A DNA stretch of 64,000 nucleotides, from positions 81,444 to 145,443 of the forward strand of contig CAJUBY010000001.1 of assembly GCA_910585055.1 (NCBI GenBank), given 5' to 3'. This DNA comes from an uncultured Christensenella sp. Its GTDB lineage: Bacteria > Bacillota > Clostridia > Christensenellales > Pumilibacteraceae. Made by a program: the position numbers and the translations under genes. Below, in pieces: positions 22,001-29,120 of this stretch (position 1 is its first letter; each line of letters opens with the position of its first letter). The notes beneath the pieces were generated by a model, which was not told the origin of the DNA, ran no database searches, and saw only the letters and a program-made list of their open reading frames with translations.

Positions 22001-23751
22001 TGAGCGTAGGCGACAGCGCTTTCGGCAACTGTATGTCTCTTACGACGGCAAATATCCCTGCAAGCGTTACCGAACTTTCTGGCAATCCGTTTGCCGGAAG
22101 CGTTAATCTCACGGATCTTACGGTCAGCGAGGACAACGAGATCTATTCCGTAGTCGACGCGGTCATTTACTCGGGCGGCGGCAATACCATAGTCGGCTGT
22201 CTCGCTACCAAGACGGGCGAGTTCAGTATGGATAACGCCGTGACCGTTATCGAGTCGGGTGCGTTTATGAATTCCAAAGTGGAAAAAGTGGTCATAGCGG
22301 AAGGCGTTACGCAGATCGACAGCTATACATTCTACGGCTGTACCGAGCTTACAAGCGTGACTATTCCGTCGAGCGTAGTCAGCATCGGCGATTACGCGTT
22401 TCGCGGCTGCAGTTCGCTCGCCGACATAGCTATCCCGAACGGCGTAGTCAGCATAGGCAATTACGCGTTTTCCGGGTGTATCGGTCTTAACACAGTATCT
22501 CTGCCTGAAACTCTCGTCAATCTCGGCACCAATATTTTCGAAGGCTGCGAGCGGCTCAACAACTTGGTCGTGCCGGCAAGCGTCGAAAAGCTTACCGATT
22601 GCATGTTCAAGGATTGTACGGCACTCACGACGCTTACATTTGCACCGAACAGCAAGCTTGCGAAGTTCGGCATGAACGTGTTCGAAAACAGCGGTCTTAC
22701 CGAAATAACAGTTCCCGTCGGAGTTTTGTATCTTAATAAAAGCGAATTTTACAGGGCCGGAAACCTTACTAAGGTCACCTTCGAAAGCGGTAATATGCCG
22801 TTGCAGATAAACGGTAATTCAAACACAAATAAACCGTTCGAAGGTTGCGATAACTTAGCCGAAATCGATTTTAACGGTCGAGTAACTTACTTGCAATCTT
22901 ATGCGTTCAGCGATTGTGCCGGTTTGAGTGTTGTCAGCTGGGACGATATAGTCGAAATAGGAGGAAACGTATTTAGGAATTGTGTAAGTCTGTCGAACGT
23001 ATCGCTGCCGTCCAAACTAAAAACAGTTACAGGATACGCGTTTTACGGCGCCGATGTAAAAACTTTGCATATATCCGCCGGTGTTAAATCGATAGAAGCC
23101 TATGCGTTCATGGGGACGAATATTGTAGAACTCGAGATTCCCAAAACATTGGAGCGGTTCGGCACGGGGGCTTTTGCCGACTGTACAGAGCTTACGACCG
23201 TAAGATTCGAAGACGGATTTGTAAATAAAGGCTTCAATATAGAAAATTATGTTTTAAGTAATATATTCAAAGGCTGTATTAAACTAAATCGAGTTTCATT
23301 GTCCAATACCATGACGGAGATCGTGCAAGGTATGTTCGAGGGCTGTTCGATGCTTGAAGATATAGATATTCCGGCGAGTGTCACCGCAGTGAAAGCCAAC
23401 GCATTCAAAGATTGTTCCAAATTAAAGAGCGTGAAGTTTAACGGTAATTTGTTGACGCTCTTGAGCGAGCAAGCTTTCGCAAATTGTACTTCGCTTACAT
23501 CGGTGTCCTTGCCGCAGTCGCTTACTTATATCGGCGCCAACGTGTTCTCGGGGTGCGCCGGCTTAACTTCTATCGTTATCCCCGTAAAAGTATCTAATAT
23601 GAACTTAAACGCTTTTGCCGATTGGGACGGCACAAAAACGATATATGTTCCGGGCTATGCCGATGCGGAAGCCGCAGGCTGGACGGAAGGCTGGAACGGC
23701 AGCGCCAACGTTATTTGGGGCAGAGGTCCCGATATTTCTGCAGCCGAGTGA
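13909..23751 (+). CDS. Giant BspA-like LRR surface lipoprotein, copy 2 (3,280 residues)
   Basis: Paralogue of the preceding gene with the same architecture: lipobox Cys30, Flg_new repeats, fibronectin-III-like modules, then a long LRR_5 array from about residue 885 to 3230. The first 709 residues are identical to copy 1. Beyond that the proteins are homologous but clearly diverged; for example this copy has a serine/threonine-rich insert around 18760-18850 that lacks a counterpart. It ends with a cap-like YVPGYADAEAAGWTEGWNG segment similar to the end of copy 1. It has its own promoter, leader hairpin and terminator, so the two can be expressed independently. Role as an adhesin or surface-recognition protein is inferred from the family. 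Confidence 0.93.
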   Translation: MGIKKETKKRICAVAALVGSVSAGGALVACGSEEKPVEKAGAEAGVYYFDAGGEEYTMALGDGKHVTLMMGAEKKEGTYGIKDGEIEIKFGKDDVARGAVKETEIALKYGGLDMRFYKKVYYEVRYDSVDGSEIGSVRVLNGKHAEKPADPVKENSMFLGWYVDEEYTMPYIFSAEGVSGDITLYAQWAELVPGAQEYVVRFDLNYETDEKIGNKQTIGGKLYDLPKPGGREGYEFKGWWISAYEDGERLTSEVTKESRIEENRTLYAVWEEKGNGNRLKTPLVSTEGKTVQWNRVEGASSYTVEVENTAGEKRVYQGLTATRQELELTEAGDYKITVTAVKSGNSGENSRGGESWYRYKALARVSMFSVSETSSLVYNGVENAERYYIKVECGNASHKHDRYDNGTSTYYNFANCTMQEGGIKFTVTAEAEGWASSTSVTYVYNRILDGVKEVAYEKETQSIRWASVKNATGYIVEVNGEREEITGTVYSVKGYDPGELKIKVTPKTKGYNSPKGTEITVRKEELAAPKGLELTGTELSWDAVKGAEGYTVKIGEKTYETDRNVYDITEAIAEEPSASGEYRISVKANGEKGSEYSDEIRVRAQTLRGTLKYGDGKVRWGSVIGATEYRVRVNGGAEKTITGGTESEVTLTRRGINEIEVMYAAGETESAWEKLEVTGYAVEFDSRGGTAVDTVYLATGDRLVLPSAPVYVGYIFNGWYNSIGGSDGNGMEITDGELFDIASDTVLFADWKNGTYDITLDYGSGHASSTGNGKGTVQYLNDYTLEVPVHDDGRMVFVGWYSNRNGSGERYTDQDGKSTDKWKNRFGVTMYAHYIEAFKFVYLPNSDSYSVVKSDKLSSSALTHVKIPAYYDDGEHGSKKVTIVDGYAFSGCSKLTEISIPDTVTTIAVMSSAFKDCSKLEKVNVYHVDGVIEPLYSTSDSGLLMYKNGTSNVNELVYVPAAKTGILTIPDTVNAILVDVFAGTKLETIIIPSSVMRIDKGAFKSSTELNEIRFLPKLPGDGKLSELSIADGAFDLCSGLQKITFPARMKTFNAAIFDYCKALTEIDMEISDEAVYKAVDGMLVKDRTLVFFPTGKKTCRITTDITEIGERAFYDADGLTSVDIPNWITTIHSSAFAECSALMSVTFNGGVGARNLIIGESAFEHCSSLSSIVYNNAPQITGMGVRAFAKCTGLRSFTVLDTVSELSESVFAGCSNLAEINLGNSLKTIGKQAFSGCKALTEISFPSSLTGVSEKAFEACSALKTVRFADVCESLTLGSNTFADCTSIKTISLPDYVTSLGSGAFSGCYNLTIIDIDENNKSFASYENVIYSLDADGTYTGIVFYPYTKTGEVVLPEKMTVIGGVFKNNTSITKVTIRSTVTQIDDTAFYGCSNLRSVEFLPPETAKERTVAEELTIGVGAFNKCTSLVSVILPERLTEVSEYMFQGCTSLVSVSIPSTVTKIGRDAFNGCKMLTTVTFEKRTETVAADTEHGRSEVSTKQVCDIDSIGYRAFYNCSALASVTIPYSVSTVFADAFYNCTALSELVFEDGDTPLEVYNDTSLDSFGYTSGVFFGCTALTEVTLPERLNRIANNMFYECTSLVGVNLPGNIKNSTFTQRAEKTATIDNKGVVTDASSQTRNNLNQSYGGMAIGHGAFGACSALRTVTCTKNSKSEGTVSFGDRPFNSCTSLDSVELPSRFGKKSDTADDEVWYSAHGGNSDTSYPFANCNNLQNVYIERGGEFAYDIDGVVYSASGKTLFYCPLGRTSITIPDTVETIGANAFRNGIISEVKFQEEQDGYTGDKTTLPDLTVGASAFYFCKSLQSIKLPSRLKTLSESAFGSCSNLSSVTFADDCGLTDIGASVFSSTGITAIVLPKTVTTLGATVFSGVKLAEITLPDGIMNKLITLGCAVPETIKTYSAAGDIILLPGEEIIEGTKLVKFSGVPVTEDGTYTVAANITEICDNAFFNNQNVKHIRFAQGSQIASIGQYAFANCKNLLDIEFPDDCAITDISDYAFQNCTSINGITVPGRVTRVGKFAFDGCSDLAVLEFDQYTQTSDGGETSSVYSIEHLDEGAFRSTGLNTVTLPGSVTKLGRITNGATTTVNNVFANCASLSTVTFAAGSEKLLISTSTSSSGHMFDKCASLTTINFNSRLDYLPQGIFYNYTALTTVTGINNITSIGNYAFSGCVALSEFEIPVGVIAVGQKAFFNCAGLTKLSFAEGSDNTVKSANITYSNGAISKTANITSTSNAPFNGCSKLGAIDCGNRKFDLSTSIMFANSGVTELKNIQFEKTVLVKSAFEGAALTNVDFLDGITKIGQTAFKNCKSLTAVTIPASVTTVDKGNTFDGCSELTDVTLNNAAYSDSMFANCTKLQTVNFAACATAIPNRMFYNCSELTAVTFAANADASASLTITNASSTTYSPFYECTSLVSVNFNGRKVSIGNNAFNGCTSLANVNGMENATNIGNSAFSGCALTSVTIGDSVTTLGTGAFQNNTKLLSVSITTDKFTTLGSSTFYGCTNLATVTFTGDGSALTTIGAWAFGKCSSLESIRLPDGITTIYNGAFENCTSLTQVNFPSSLVTISENAFYKCAMTSVDLPASVSEIGDSAFAYNSALLSVSVSTDSFPRLGAYMFSNCVNLATVEFKGEGIVLEEFGEGAFYKCGALRSITLPKNIKFIGSNAFANTGLSEISLHEGVLSVGDSAFGNCMSLTTANIPASVTELSGNPFAGSVNLTDLTVSEDNEIYSVVDAVIYSGGGNTIVGCLATKTGEFSMDNAVTVIESGAFMNSKVEKVVIAEGVTQIDSYTFYGCTELTSVTIPSSVVSIGDYAFRGCSSLADIAIPNGVVSIGNYAFSGCIGLNTVSLPETLVNLGTNIFEGCERLNNLVVPASVEKLTDCMFKDCTALTTLTFAPNSKLAKFGMNVFENSGLTEITVPVGVLYLNKSEFYRAGNLTKVTFESGNMPLQINGNSNTNKPFEGCDNLAEIDFNGRVTYLQSYAFSDCAGLSVVSWDDIVEIGGNVFRNCVSLSNVSLPSKLKTVTGYAFYGADVKTLHISAGVKSIEAYAFMGTNIVELEIPKTLERFGTGAFADCTELTTVRFEDGFVNKGFNIENYVLSNIFKGCIKLNRVSLSNTMTEIVQGMFEGCSMLEDIDIPASVTAVKANAFKDCSKLKSVKFNGNLLTLLSEQAFANCTSLTSVSLPQSLTYIGANVFSGCAGLTSIVIPVKVSNMNLNAFADWDGTKTIYVPGYADAEAAGWTEGWNGSANVIWGRGPDISAAE

Positions 23752-23807
23752 CCGTATGACATGACGCCGTGATACTCGGAAATGCCACGAAAGTGTAAAG
23801 ATCGAAG

Positions 23808-23845
23808 AACACCGCCCGACAAAACATGTCGGGCGGTGTTTTTTT
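23808..23845 (+). terminator. Intrinsic terminator after giant gene 2
   Basis: AACACCGCCCGACA pairs with TGTCGGGCGGTGTT around a 5-nt loop, followed by a T-tract. A strong 14-bp stem about 55 bp after the stop codon. Confidence 0.92.
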
Positions 23846-23869
23846 AATCCAAAGCGTTCCTTTTTTTGC

Positions 23870-23899
23870 TTGACAATGCATATAATATAGTGGTATAAT
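23870..23899 (+). promoter_or_regulatory. Promoter of the MoxR-VWA-LRR operon
   Basis: TTGACA at 23870-23875, 18-bp spacer, and extended -10 TGGTATAAT with TATAAT at 23894-23899. It follows the terminator of giant gene 2 by 25 bp. Confidence 0.88.
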
Positions 23900-23916
23900 A
23901 ACACAACGTATATTTC

Positions 23917-23964
23917 CGTAACAGACAACGGCGTCGGGAATCTTTTTCCCTTGCGCCGTTTTTT
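23917..23964 (+). promoter_or_regulatory. Conserved leader hairpin (copy 3), attenuator-like
   Basis: AACGGCG at 23927-23933 pairs with CGCCGTT at 23954-23960. The inner stem here is GGGAA/TTCCC, different from copies 1 and 2 but still paired, and it is followed by six T residues. The hairpin begins 28 bp after the -10 box. About 120 nt of additional leader, with repeated GGTCGGTCGG motifs at 23973-24014, precede the start codon. Confidence 0.72.
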
Positions 23965-24083
23965 ATTCGGAACGGTCGGTCGGCAATATCAAAGCGGTAA
24001 CGGGTCGGTCGGTCGCATAAGGTACGCACATAGCGTTTATATGCGGAACTGTGCAGCCTCGGGTTTACCGCAAAGGAGCGATC

Positions 24084-25094
24084 ATGGGACAGACATTCGA
24101 AAAGTATAAAAAACGGCTTATTCTCGAAGGCGTGATAAAATCATTGTTTTCGGGTCTTATCGTCGGATGCGGCGTAAACTTTACCGTAGCGTTCGTAACG
24201 TGGTTTACTGCGTTCGAAGGACTGTGGCTTGCGATAGGGCTGGGTATAGCCGCGCTGGCAGTATCGGCTCCGCTGTTTTATATTTTTAAGTTTAAGCCGA
24301 CGTCCGAGGCTATAGCGCGCAGGATCGACAGACTCGGACTGGACGAGCGTATCGTCACCATGAGAGAGCTGGAAAACGATACTTCGTACATCGCCATGCG
24401 TCAGCGCGAAGACGCAATGCGGCATCTTGAAACCGTAAACGCAAAAAATATAAAGTTTAAATTTTCCGCGTTTTTGATAGCGCTTGTTATAGTCTGTCCC
24501 GTAGCGGCTGCCGGCATGACGACGGTTTCCGCGCTTTCGGACAGCGGTATAATTCCCGGTCCGATCGATCCGGGCGACGGCGACGAGAAGATAACGTATT
24601 ACGAAGTGGAATATACGGTAGACAACGACGATGCCGGCGAGATAATAGGCGCCGATCCCATACAGGTAGTCGCGGAAGGCGAAACCACGGAATGGGTAAC
24701 GGCGGTCGCTGCCGAAGGCTGGCAGTTCGACGGCTGGGACGACGGTTATAAAGAGGCGACGCGCTGCGACATGGATATCACCGATAACATGGTGTTTACC
24801 GCGATGTTTACGGAAGTCGAAGAGGGCGACGGCGACGAGGGCGAACCGGGCGATCAGCCCGACGATCAACCTGCCGATCCGAGCAACGGCGACAATAACG
24901 GCGATAACAATAATTCCGGCACCCCGGGAGTGCCGCCCGATTTCGGATCGAGCAACATTATAGACGGCGACACGTACTATAAACTCGTATACGAAGAGTA
25001 TTATCAAAAGGCTATGCAGTATCTTGCGGAAAATGAGGATATTCCCGATCATCTTCGCAAGATGATAGAATCGTACTTTAATATTTTGCTGTGA
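24084..25094 (+). CDS. Two-TM membrane protein with divergent InlB-like repeat, first gene of the MoxR operon
   Basis: Membrane protein of 336 residues. Two hydrophobic helices come early (about residues 15-75), then a cytoplasmic segment (EAIARRIDRLGLDERIVTMRELE) that resembles the early part of DUF4175-type proteins often found beside MoxR genes. A third helix follows, then an extracytoplasmic domain with an FDGWDDGYKEATRCDMDITDNMVFTAMF-like divergent InlB B-repeat, split here by its core FDGWDD. An Asp/Gly/Asn-rich linker leads to a short helical C-terminus. The start at 24084 is set by AAAGGAGCG; an upstream in-frame start at 24051 lacks such a site. The function is unknown. The gene order suggests a membrane partner of the MoxR/VWA machinery. 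Confidence 0.8.
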   Translation: MGQTFEKYKKRLILEGVIKSLFSGLIVGCGVNFTVAFVTWFTAFEGLWLAIGLGIAALAVSAPLFYIFKFKPTSEAIARRIDRLGLDERIVTMRELENDTSYIAMRQREDAMRHLETVNAKNIKFKFSAFLIALVIVCPVAAAGMTTVSALSDSGIIPGPIDPGDGDEKITYYEVEYTVDNDDAGEIIGADPIQVVAEGETTEWVTAVAAEGWQFDGWDDGYKEATRCDMDITDNMVFTAMFTEVEEGDGDEGEPGDQPDDQPADPSNGDNNGDNNNSGTPGVPPDFGSSNIIDGDTYYKLVYEEYYQKAMQYLAENEDIPDHLRKMIESYFNILL

Positions 25095-25153
25095 TCTGCG
25101 GCAAATTTATATAAGAAAAACAAATAATCAAACCGTATCGAGAGAGGTCAAAT

Positions 25154-26299
25154 ATGGTAACGGAAAAAGACATCACCAAATTCAGCGAGCAGTGCAAACA
25201 GATTTTTGCGCAGGTCGAGCGTGACGTAATAGGGCAAAAAGACATCGTGGAAGGCACCGTCATAGCCATGATCGCCGGCGGCAACGTATTGCTCGAGGGC
25301 GTTCCGGGCGTTGGCAAGACTCGTCTCGTTCGGTCGCTCGGTCGCGTTTTCAATCTGCCGTTTTCGCGTATCCAGTTTACGCCCGATCTTATGCCGGCGG
25401 ACGTGACAGGTACGAATATAATAGTCAAGGACGAAAGCGGCAATTCGTCGTTCCGTTTTCAGCCCGGACCTATATTCAGCAACATAATTCTTGCGGACGA
25501 GATAAACCGAGCGACGCCCAAAACGCAGAGCGCGCTGCTCGAAGCCATGCAGGAACATACAGTTACGGTAATGGGCGTGTCGCGTACTCTCAACGAGCCG
25601 TTTTTCGTTCTTGCGACGCAGAACCCTATAGAACAGGACGGTACGTATCCTCTGCCGGAAGCGCAGATGGACCGTTTTATGTTTAAGCTCATAGTCAAAA
25701 ACCCGAGTTTGGACGAGCTTATGGACATAGTCAATATGACGCAAAAGACCATGGCGGAAGTTGCGGACTCGGCGTGCAGCGGAAACGAGCTGCTTGCAAT
25801 GCGCGCCACGGCAAACCAGATCCCCGTTGCGCAGGATGTAATGCGATATGCCATGACATTGTGTTCGGCGACTCATCCCGACAGCGAGTGCGCGTCGGAA
25901 GCCGCCAAAAAATACGTTAGGTTGGGTGCAAGTCCCCGTGCAGGTCAGGCGCTTATTTCGGCGGCAAAAGTAAAAGCGCTGTTAAAGGGACGTTTCAACG
26001 TGGCGTACAGCGACGTCAACGAGCTTGCGTATCCCGTTCTGCGTCACCGCATGAAGATGAATTTCGAAGCGATAGCCGGAAGAGTTTCCGCCGACGAAGT
26101 CATTCGTATGATACTGGACGAGCTTGCCAAAAAGTATAAGATAGGATCTGCAAACGAACAGCCCGAAACGCCTGTTTCCGCGCAACAGACCGGCAACGAC
26201 GATGCCGCGCAGCAGACTTCCGAACAGTCGGACAGCGCGGAACAGCCGGCAAACGAAGAAAAAGGCGAAAAGAAGAAACGGAGATTCGCTAAAAAATAA
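25154..26299 (+). CDS. MoxR-family AAA+ ATPase
   Basis: AAA+ ATPase of the MoxR group, which act as chaperones for maturation of complexes together with VWA-domain proteins. Walker A GVPGVGKT has Lys55, Walker B ILADEIN has Asp115, and ATQNPIEQDGTYPLPEAQMDRF holds sensor 1 (the run is characteristic of MoxR). The C-terminal lid domain follows. The last ~50 residues are a Gln/Glu/Lys-rich tail not seen in minimal MoxR. RBS GAGAGAGG. The stop codon overlaps the start of the DUF58 gene (TAATG), giving the standard MoxR-DUF58 pair. Cytoplasmic. Confidence 0.95.
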   Translation: MVTEKDITKFSEQCKQIFAQVERDVIGQKDIVEGTVIAMIAGGNVLLEGVPGVGKTRLVRSLGRVFNLPFSRIQFTPDLMPADVTGTNIIVKDESGNSSFRFQPGPIFSNIILADEINRATPKTQSALLEAMQEHTVTVMGVSRTLNEPFFVLATQNPIEQDGTYPLPEAQMDRFMFKLIVKNPSLDELMDIVNMTQKTMAEVADSACSGNELLAMRATANQIPVAQDVMRYAMTLCSATHPDSECASEAAKKYVRLGASPRAGQALISAAKVKALLKGRFNVAYSDVNELAYPVLRHRMKMNFEAIAGRVSADEVIRMILDELAKKYKIGSANEQPETPVSAQQTGNDDAAQQTSEQSDSAEQPANEEKGEKKKRRFAKK

Positions 26300-27198
26300 T
26301 GAAGGTCTCTTACTTAAACGATGACTTTTTCAGTCGGTTGGAGACTTTGGCGTTAAATCTGCGTACCGATCTGTCCGGATTTTTCGGAGGCAAACACCTT
26401 GTCCGTACATACGGTCAAACGGTGGAGTTTGCCGATTATCGGGAATACCAGTTGGGCGACGACATTCGGCGTATCGATTGGAATTTGTACAGCAGGTTTG
26501 AAAAGTTTTTCATAAAGCTGTTTACCGACGAAAGACAAATGCATGTCCGGATTTTTTTGGACTGCTCGGCTTCCATGGGAAAAGCCGATCCGCAAAAGGC
26601 TGCGTACGCCGTAAGTGCGGCGGCGGCTTTGGGGTTTTTGGCTGTCCATAATACCGATAAACTGTCTTTCAAACTGATCAAGGGCAATACTGCCGAAGAT
26701 CCGTTCGGTACTATAGTGGGGAAAACATCGTTTTTCCGTGCGATAGGCGAGCTCGAAAACGTGCAGTTCGCCGGCGAATCGGATTTGGCGTCCGCCGTGA
26801 CCGGGTGTGCGGATACCGGCGGCAACGACGGTTTGACCGTTATAATTTCCGACTTTTTTACGGAAAGCGAATGGAAAAAAGCGGTCGATTACCTTACTTA
26901 TAAAAAGCGACAGGTGCTTTTGTTGCAGGTAATGACACCCGACGAAGTCGAACCTATGTATTACGGCAGAGTCAATCTTATAGATTCGGAATCGGCGGAT
27001 CTTGCCGATCCCAAAAATATGAAAATGCGGATAACACGCGCCATGCAGATGGCGTACCGCGAAGCGTTGGACGACATGATCGGCGAACTGCGCACTTACT
27101 GTACTTCGCGTGGCGCCGAGTTTATTTCGGTACAGACCGACAAACCCATCGAAAAAATGTTGTTCGGCGAGTTATTGAAAGTAGGTATGATCTCATGA
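26299..27198 (+). CDS. DUF58 domain-containing protein
   Basis: DUF58 protein, 299 residues, the usual partner of MoxR. The signature YREYQLGDDIRRIDWNLYSR is at about residues 53-72, and a VWA-like fold follows with DCSASM and KKAVDYLTYKKRQVLLLQVM. No transmembrane helix is obvious, so this version seems soluble. It is translationally linked on both sides: it starts on the MoxR stop codon and overlaps the next gene by 4 bp. DUF58 proteins are thought to be substrates or adaptors of MoxR; the target in this operon is not evident from the protein alone. Confidence 0.93.
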   Translation: MKVSYLNDDFFSRLETLALNLRTDLSGFFGGKHLVRTYGQTVEFADYREYQLGDDIRRIDWNLYSRFEKFFIKLFTDERQMHVRIFLDCSASMGKADPQKAAYAVSAAAALGFLAVHNTDKLSFKLIKGNTAEDPFGTIVGKTSFFRAIGELENVQFAGESDLASAVTGCADTGGNDGLTVIISDFFTESEWKKAVDYLTYKKRQVLLLQVMTPDEVEPMYYGRVNLIDSESADLADPKNMKMRITRAMQMAYREALDDMIGELRTYCTSRGAEFISVQTDKPIEKMLFGELLKVGMIS

Positions 27199-29105
27199 GT
27201 TTGCTAACGCCCCTGGGACTTTTGGCGCTTATCGGGATATTTGTCCTTATTCTGATATACCTGCTGAAGCCCAATTATCAACAAAAGGTGGTTTCCAGTA
27301 CGTTCGTATGGAAGTTGAGCCTTAAGTACAAAAAGAAGCGGTTGCCGATCAGCAGATTCCGCAATATACTGTTGCTCATTTGCCAGCTGCTCGTGATCGC
27401 GGCGTGCGCGCTGTTACTTACGCAACCGTTCATCCCTTCGGAATCCAACGAACATAAGATCGAAAAAATAATAATTCTCGATGCGTCGGCGAGCATGCTT
27501 GCCGAATCGGGCAATGCGACGCGCTTCGAGCGCGCTGTGGCGGAAGCGACGGAATTGTCGGAAGAGGTGCTATCTAGCGCCGACGGCATTATCACCGTCA
27601 TTCTTGCCGGCGAAACGCCGGCATACGTTCTGGAACGGGTAGGGTCGACTGCGGCTGCCGACGTCGAGACCGCGCTCGGCGCGTTGATCGAGTACGGCGA
27701 GTCGGCTTGCACATACGGTACCGTCGACATGGACGGCGCGGTGGATCTTGCCGGCAACGTGCTGGTGCAGAATCCCGACGCGGAGATCATCCTGTATACG
27801 GACACGGAATATATCGACAAGGCGGGAATAACGGTCAAAAAGATGACCGATGCCGCGGACTGGAATGCGGCGGTGCTCGGTTGTTCCGCGGAAGTGATAG
27901 ACAGAAACTTTTATACATTCAAGATAAATGTTGCGAGTTACGGCAGAGATACAGAGCTCAAGGTAGTGTGCGAGATATCGGGGGTGAACGCCGAAGAACG
28001 TACGGTAAGCCTGGAGCAAAACGTGTACTGCAACAACGACGAAACCGTCACCGTTATATTCGATGAGTTTAACAGCGATATAGCCGTGTATTCTTACGAT
28101 ACCGTGCATGTGTATTTCGATAACGTTATAGATTCGTTCGAGTACGACGACGAATTCTGGCTGTACGGCGGAAAAAAGGAAAAGCTGCGTATACAGTACG
28201 CCAGCTCGGGCATAAATCCGTTTTTCGGCGCGGCGTTTATGGCTTTACGCGAAAATCTGCGTCCTACGTGGGATATCGAAATAAAGGAAGTCACCAACGG
28301 CAAGCCCGAAACTTCCGGGTTCGACTTTTATATGTTCGAATACGACGCCATTCCGTCGACGATGCCCACCGACGGCGTTGTCATGTTTTCGTCTCCGCAA
28401 AAAGCATTGCCGACAGCATCGGGTATAGTGCTGAAAAACATAGTGCCCGTAAAGAATGCCGTAATCGACCGCGGCAATCCGCATCCGTTTACCGAATATC
28501 TGCCGCTCGACAATCTGGGCGTAAACAGATATCAGAGCATTACGGTCGCCGACGGATTCGAAGAATTGCTTTATCTCGAGGGCAATCCGGTATTTTTGGT
28601 CAAAAACGAGGAAGCCGTTAAGATAATAGCGATGTTGTTCGGCGTGGATATGTCGTGGACGGCGGTATTTGTCGATTTCCCGATGCTTATGGGAAATATA
28701 TTCGAATATCTGTTCCCGGCGACTACCGATAAATATGTCTACGACATCGGAGAATCGGTGTTGCTCAAAGCGCGCGGTAGCAGTATGACGGTAAGTTCCG
28801 ATACTCTAAACGAAGTTTATACGGAGCATATGCAATCGATAAAACCGACGGCGCCCGGGTCGTACAATGTACGTCAGCCGATCATGGGCAACGATGCCGC
28901 CAACGTAAAGGTAATGACTTCGAACTTCTTTGTAAAAGTGCCGGCGTCGGAGAGTAACATCCGCGCCGTAGAGGAAGGGCTTAAACGTCTCGACAGAAAG
29001 ACCAAGTCCAAACCGGCCGATATAGATATAGTGTTATATTTCGCAATAGCGCTCGTCACGCTGTTGTTTGCGGAACGCCTGCTGCAATCCAGAGATCAAT
29101 TTTAA
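27195..29105 (+). CDS. BatA-type membrane protein with VWA domain
   Basis: 636 residues. The N-terminal BatA domain contains two transmembrane helices (residues 5-25 and about 55-75; FRNILLLICQLLVIAAC), then an extracytoplasmic VWA domain starting IIILDASASM, with Asp96 in a DxSxS MIDAS motif. A long middle part of beta-rich character follows, and a single C-terminal helix (IVLYFAIALVTLLFAERLL). The start overlaps the DUF58 gene (ATGA). BatA/BatB-type proteins are membrane components associated with MoxR; this one probably binds metal and a partner outside the membrane. The end is 15 bp before the next gene. Confidence 0.88.
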   Translation: MSLLTPLGLLALIGIFVLILIYLLKPNYQQKVVSSTFVWKLSLKYKKKRLPISRFRNILLLICQLLVIAACALLLTQPFIPSESNEHKIEKIIILDASASMLAESGNATRFERAVAEATELSEEVLSSADGIITVILAGETPAYVLERVGSTAAADVETALGALIEYGESACTYGTVDMDGAVDLAGNVLVQNPDAEIILYTDTEYIDKAGITVKKMTDAADWNAAVLGCSAEVIDRNFYTFKINVASYGRDTELKVVCEISGVNAEERTVSLEQNVYCNNDETVTVIFDEFNSDIAVYSYDTVHVYFDNVIDSFEYDDEFWLYGGKKEKLRIQYASSGINPFFGAAFMALRENLRPTWDIEIKEVTNGKPETSGFDFYMFEYDAIPSTMPTDGVVMFSSPQKALPTASGIVLKNIVPVKNAVIDRGNPHPFTEYLPLDNLGVNRYQSITVADGFEELLYLEGNPVFLVKNEEAVKIIAMLFGVDMSWTAVFVDFPMLMGNIFEYLFPATTDKYVYDIGESVLLKARGSSMTVSSDTLNEVYTEHMQSIKPTAPGSYNVRQPIMGNDAANVKVMTSNFFVKVPASESNIRAVEEGLKRLDRKTKSKPADIDIVLYFAIALVTLLFAERLLQSRDQF

Positions 29106-29120
29106 AGGAGGACGGTAGCA

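Noticed and set aside
23965..24083. Riboswitch in the leader of the MoxR operon (repeated GGTCGGTCGG)
   Set aside because: I could not match it to a known riboswitch core; the repeats are reported only as part of the leader.
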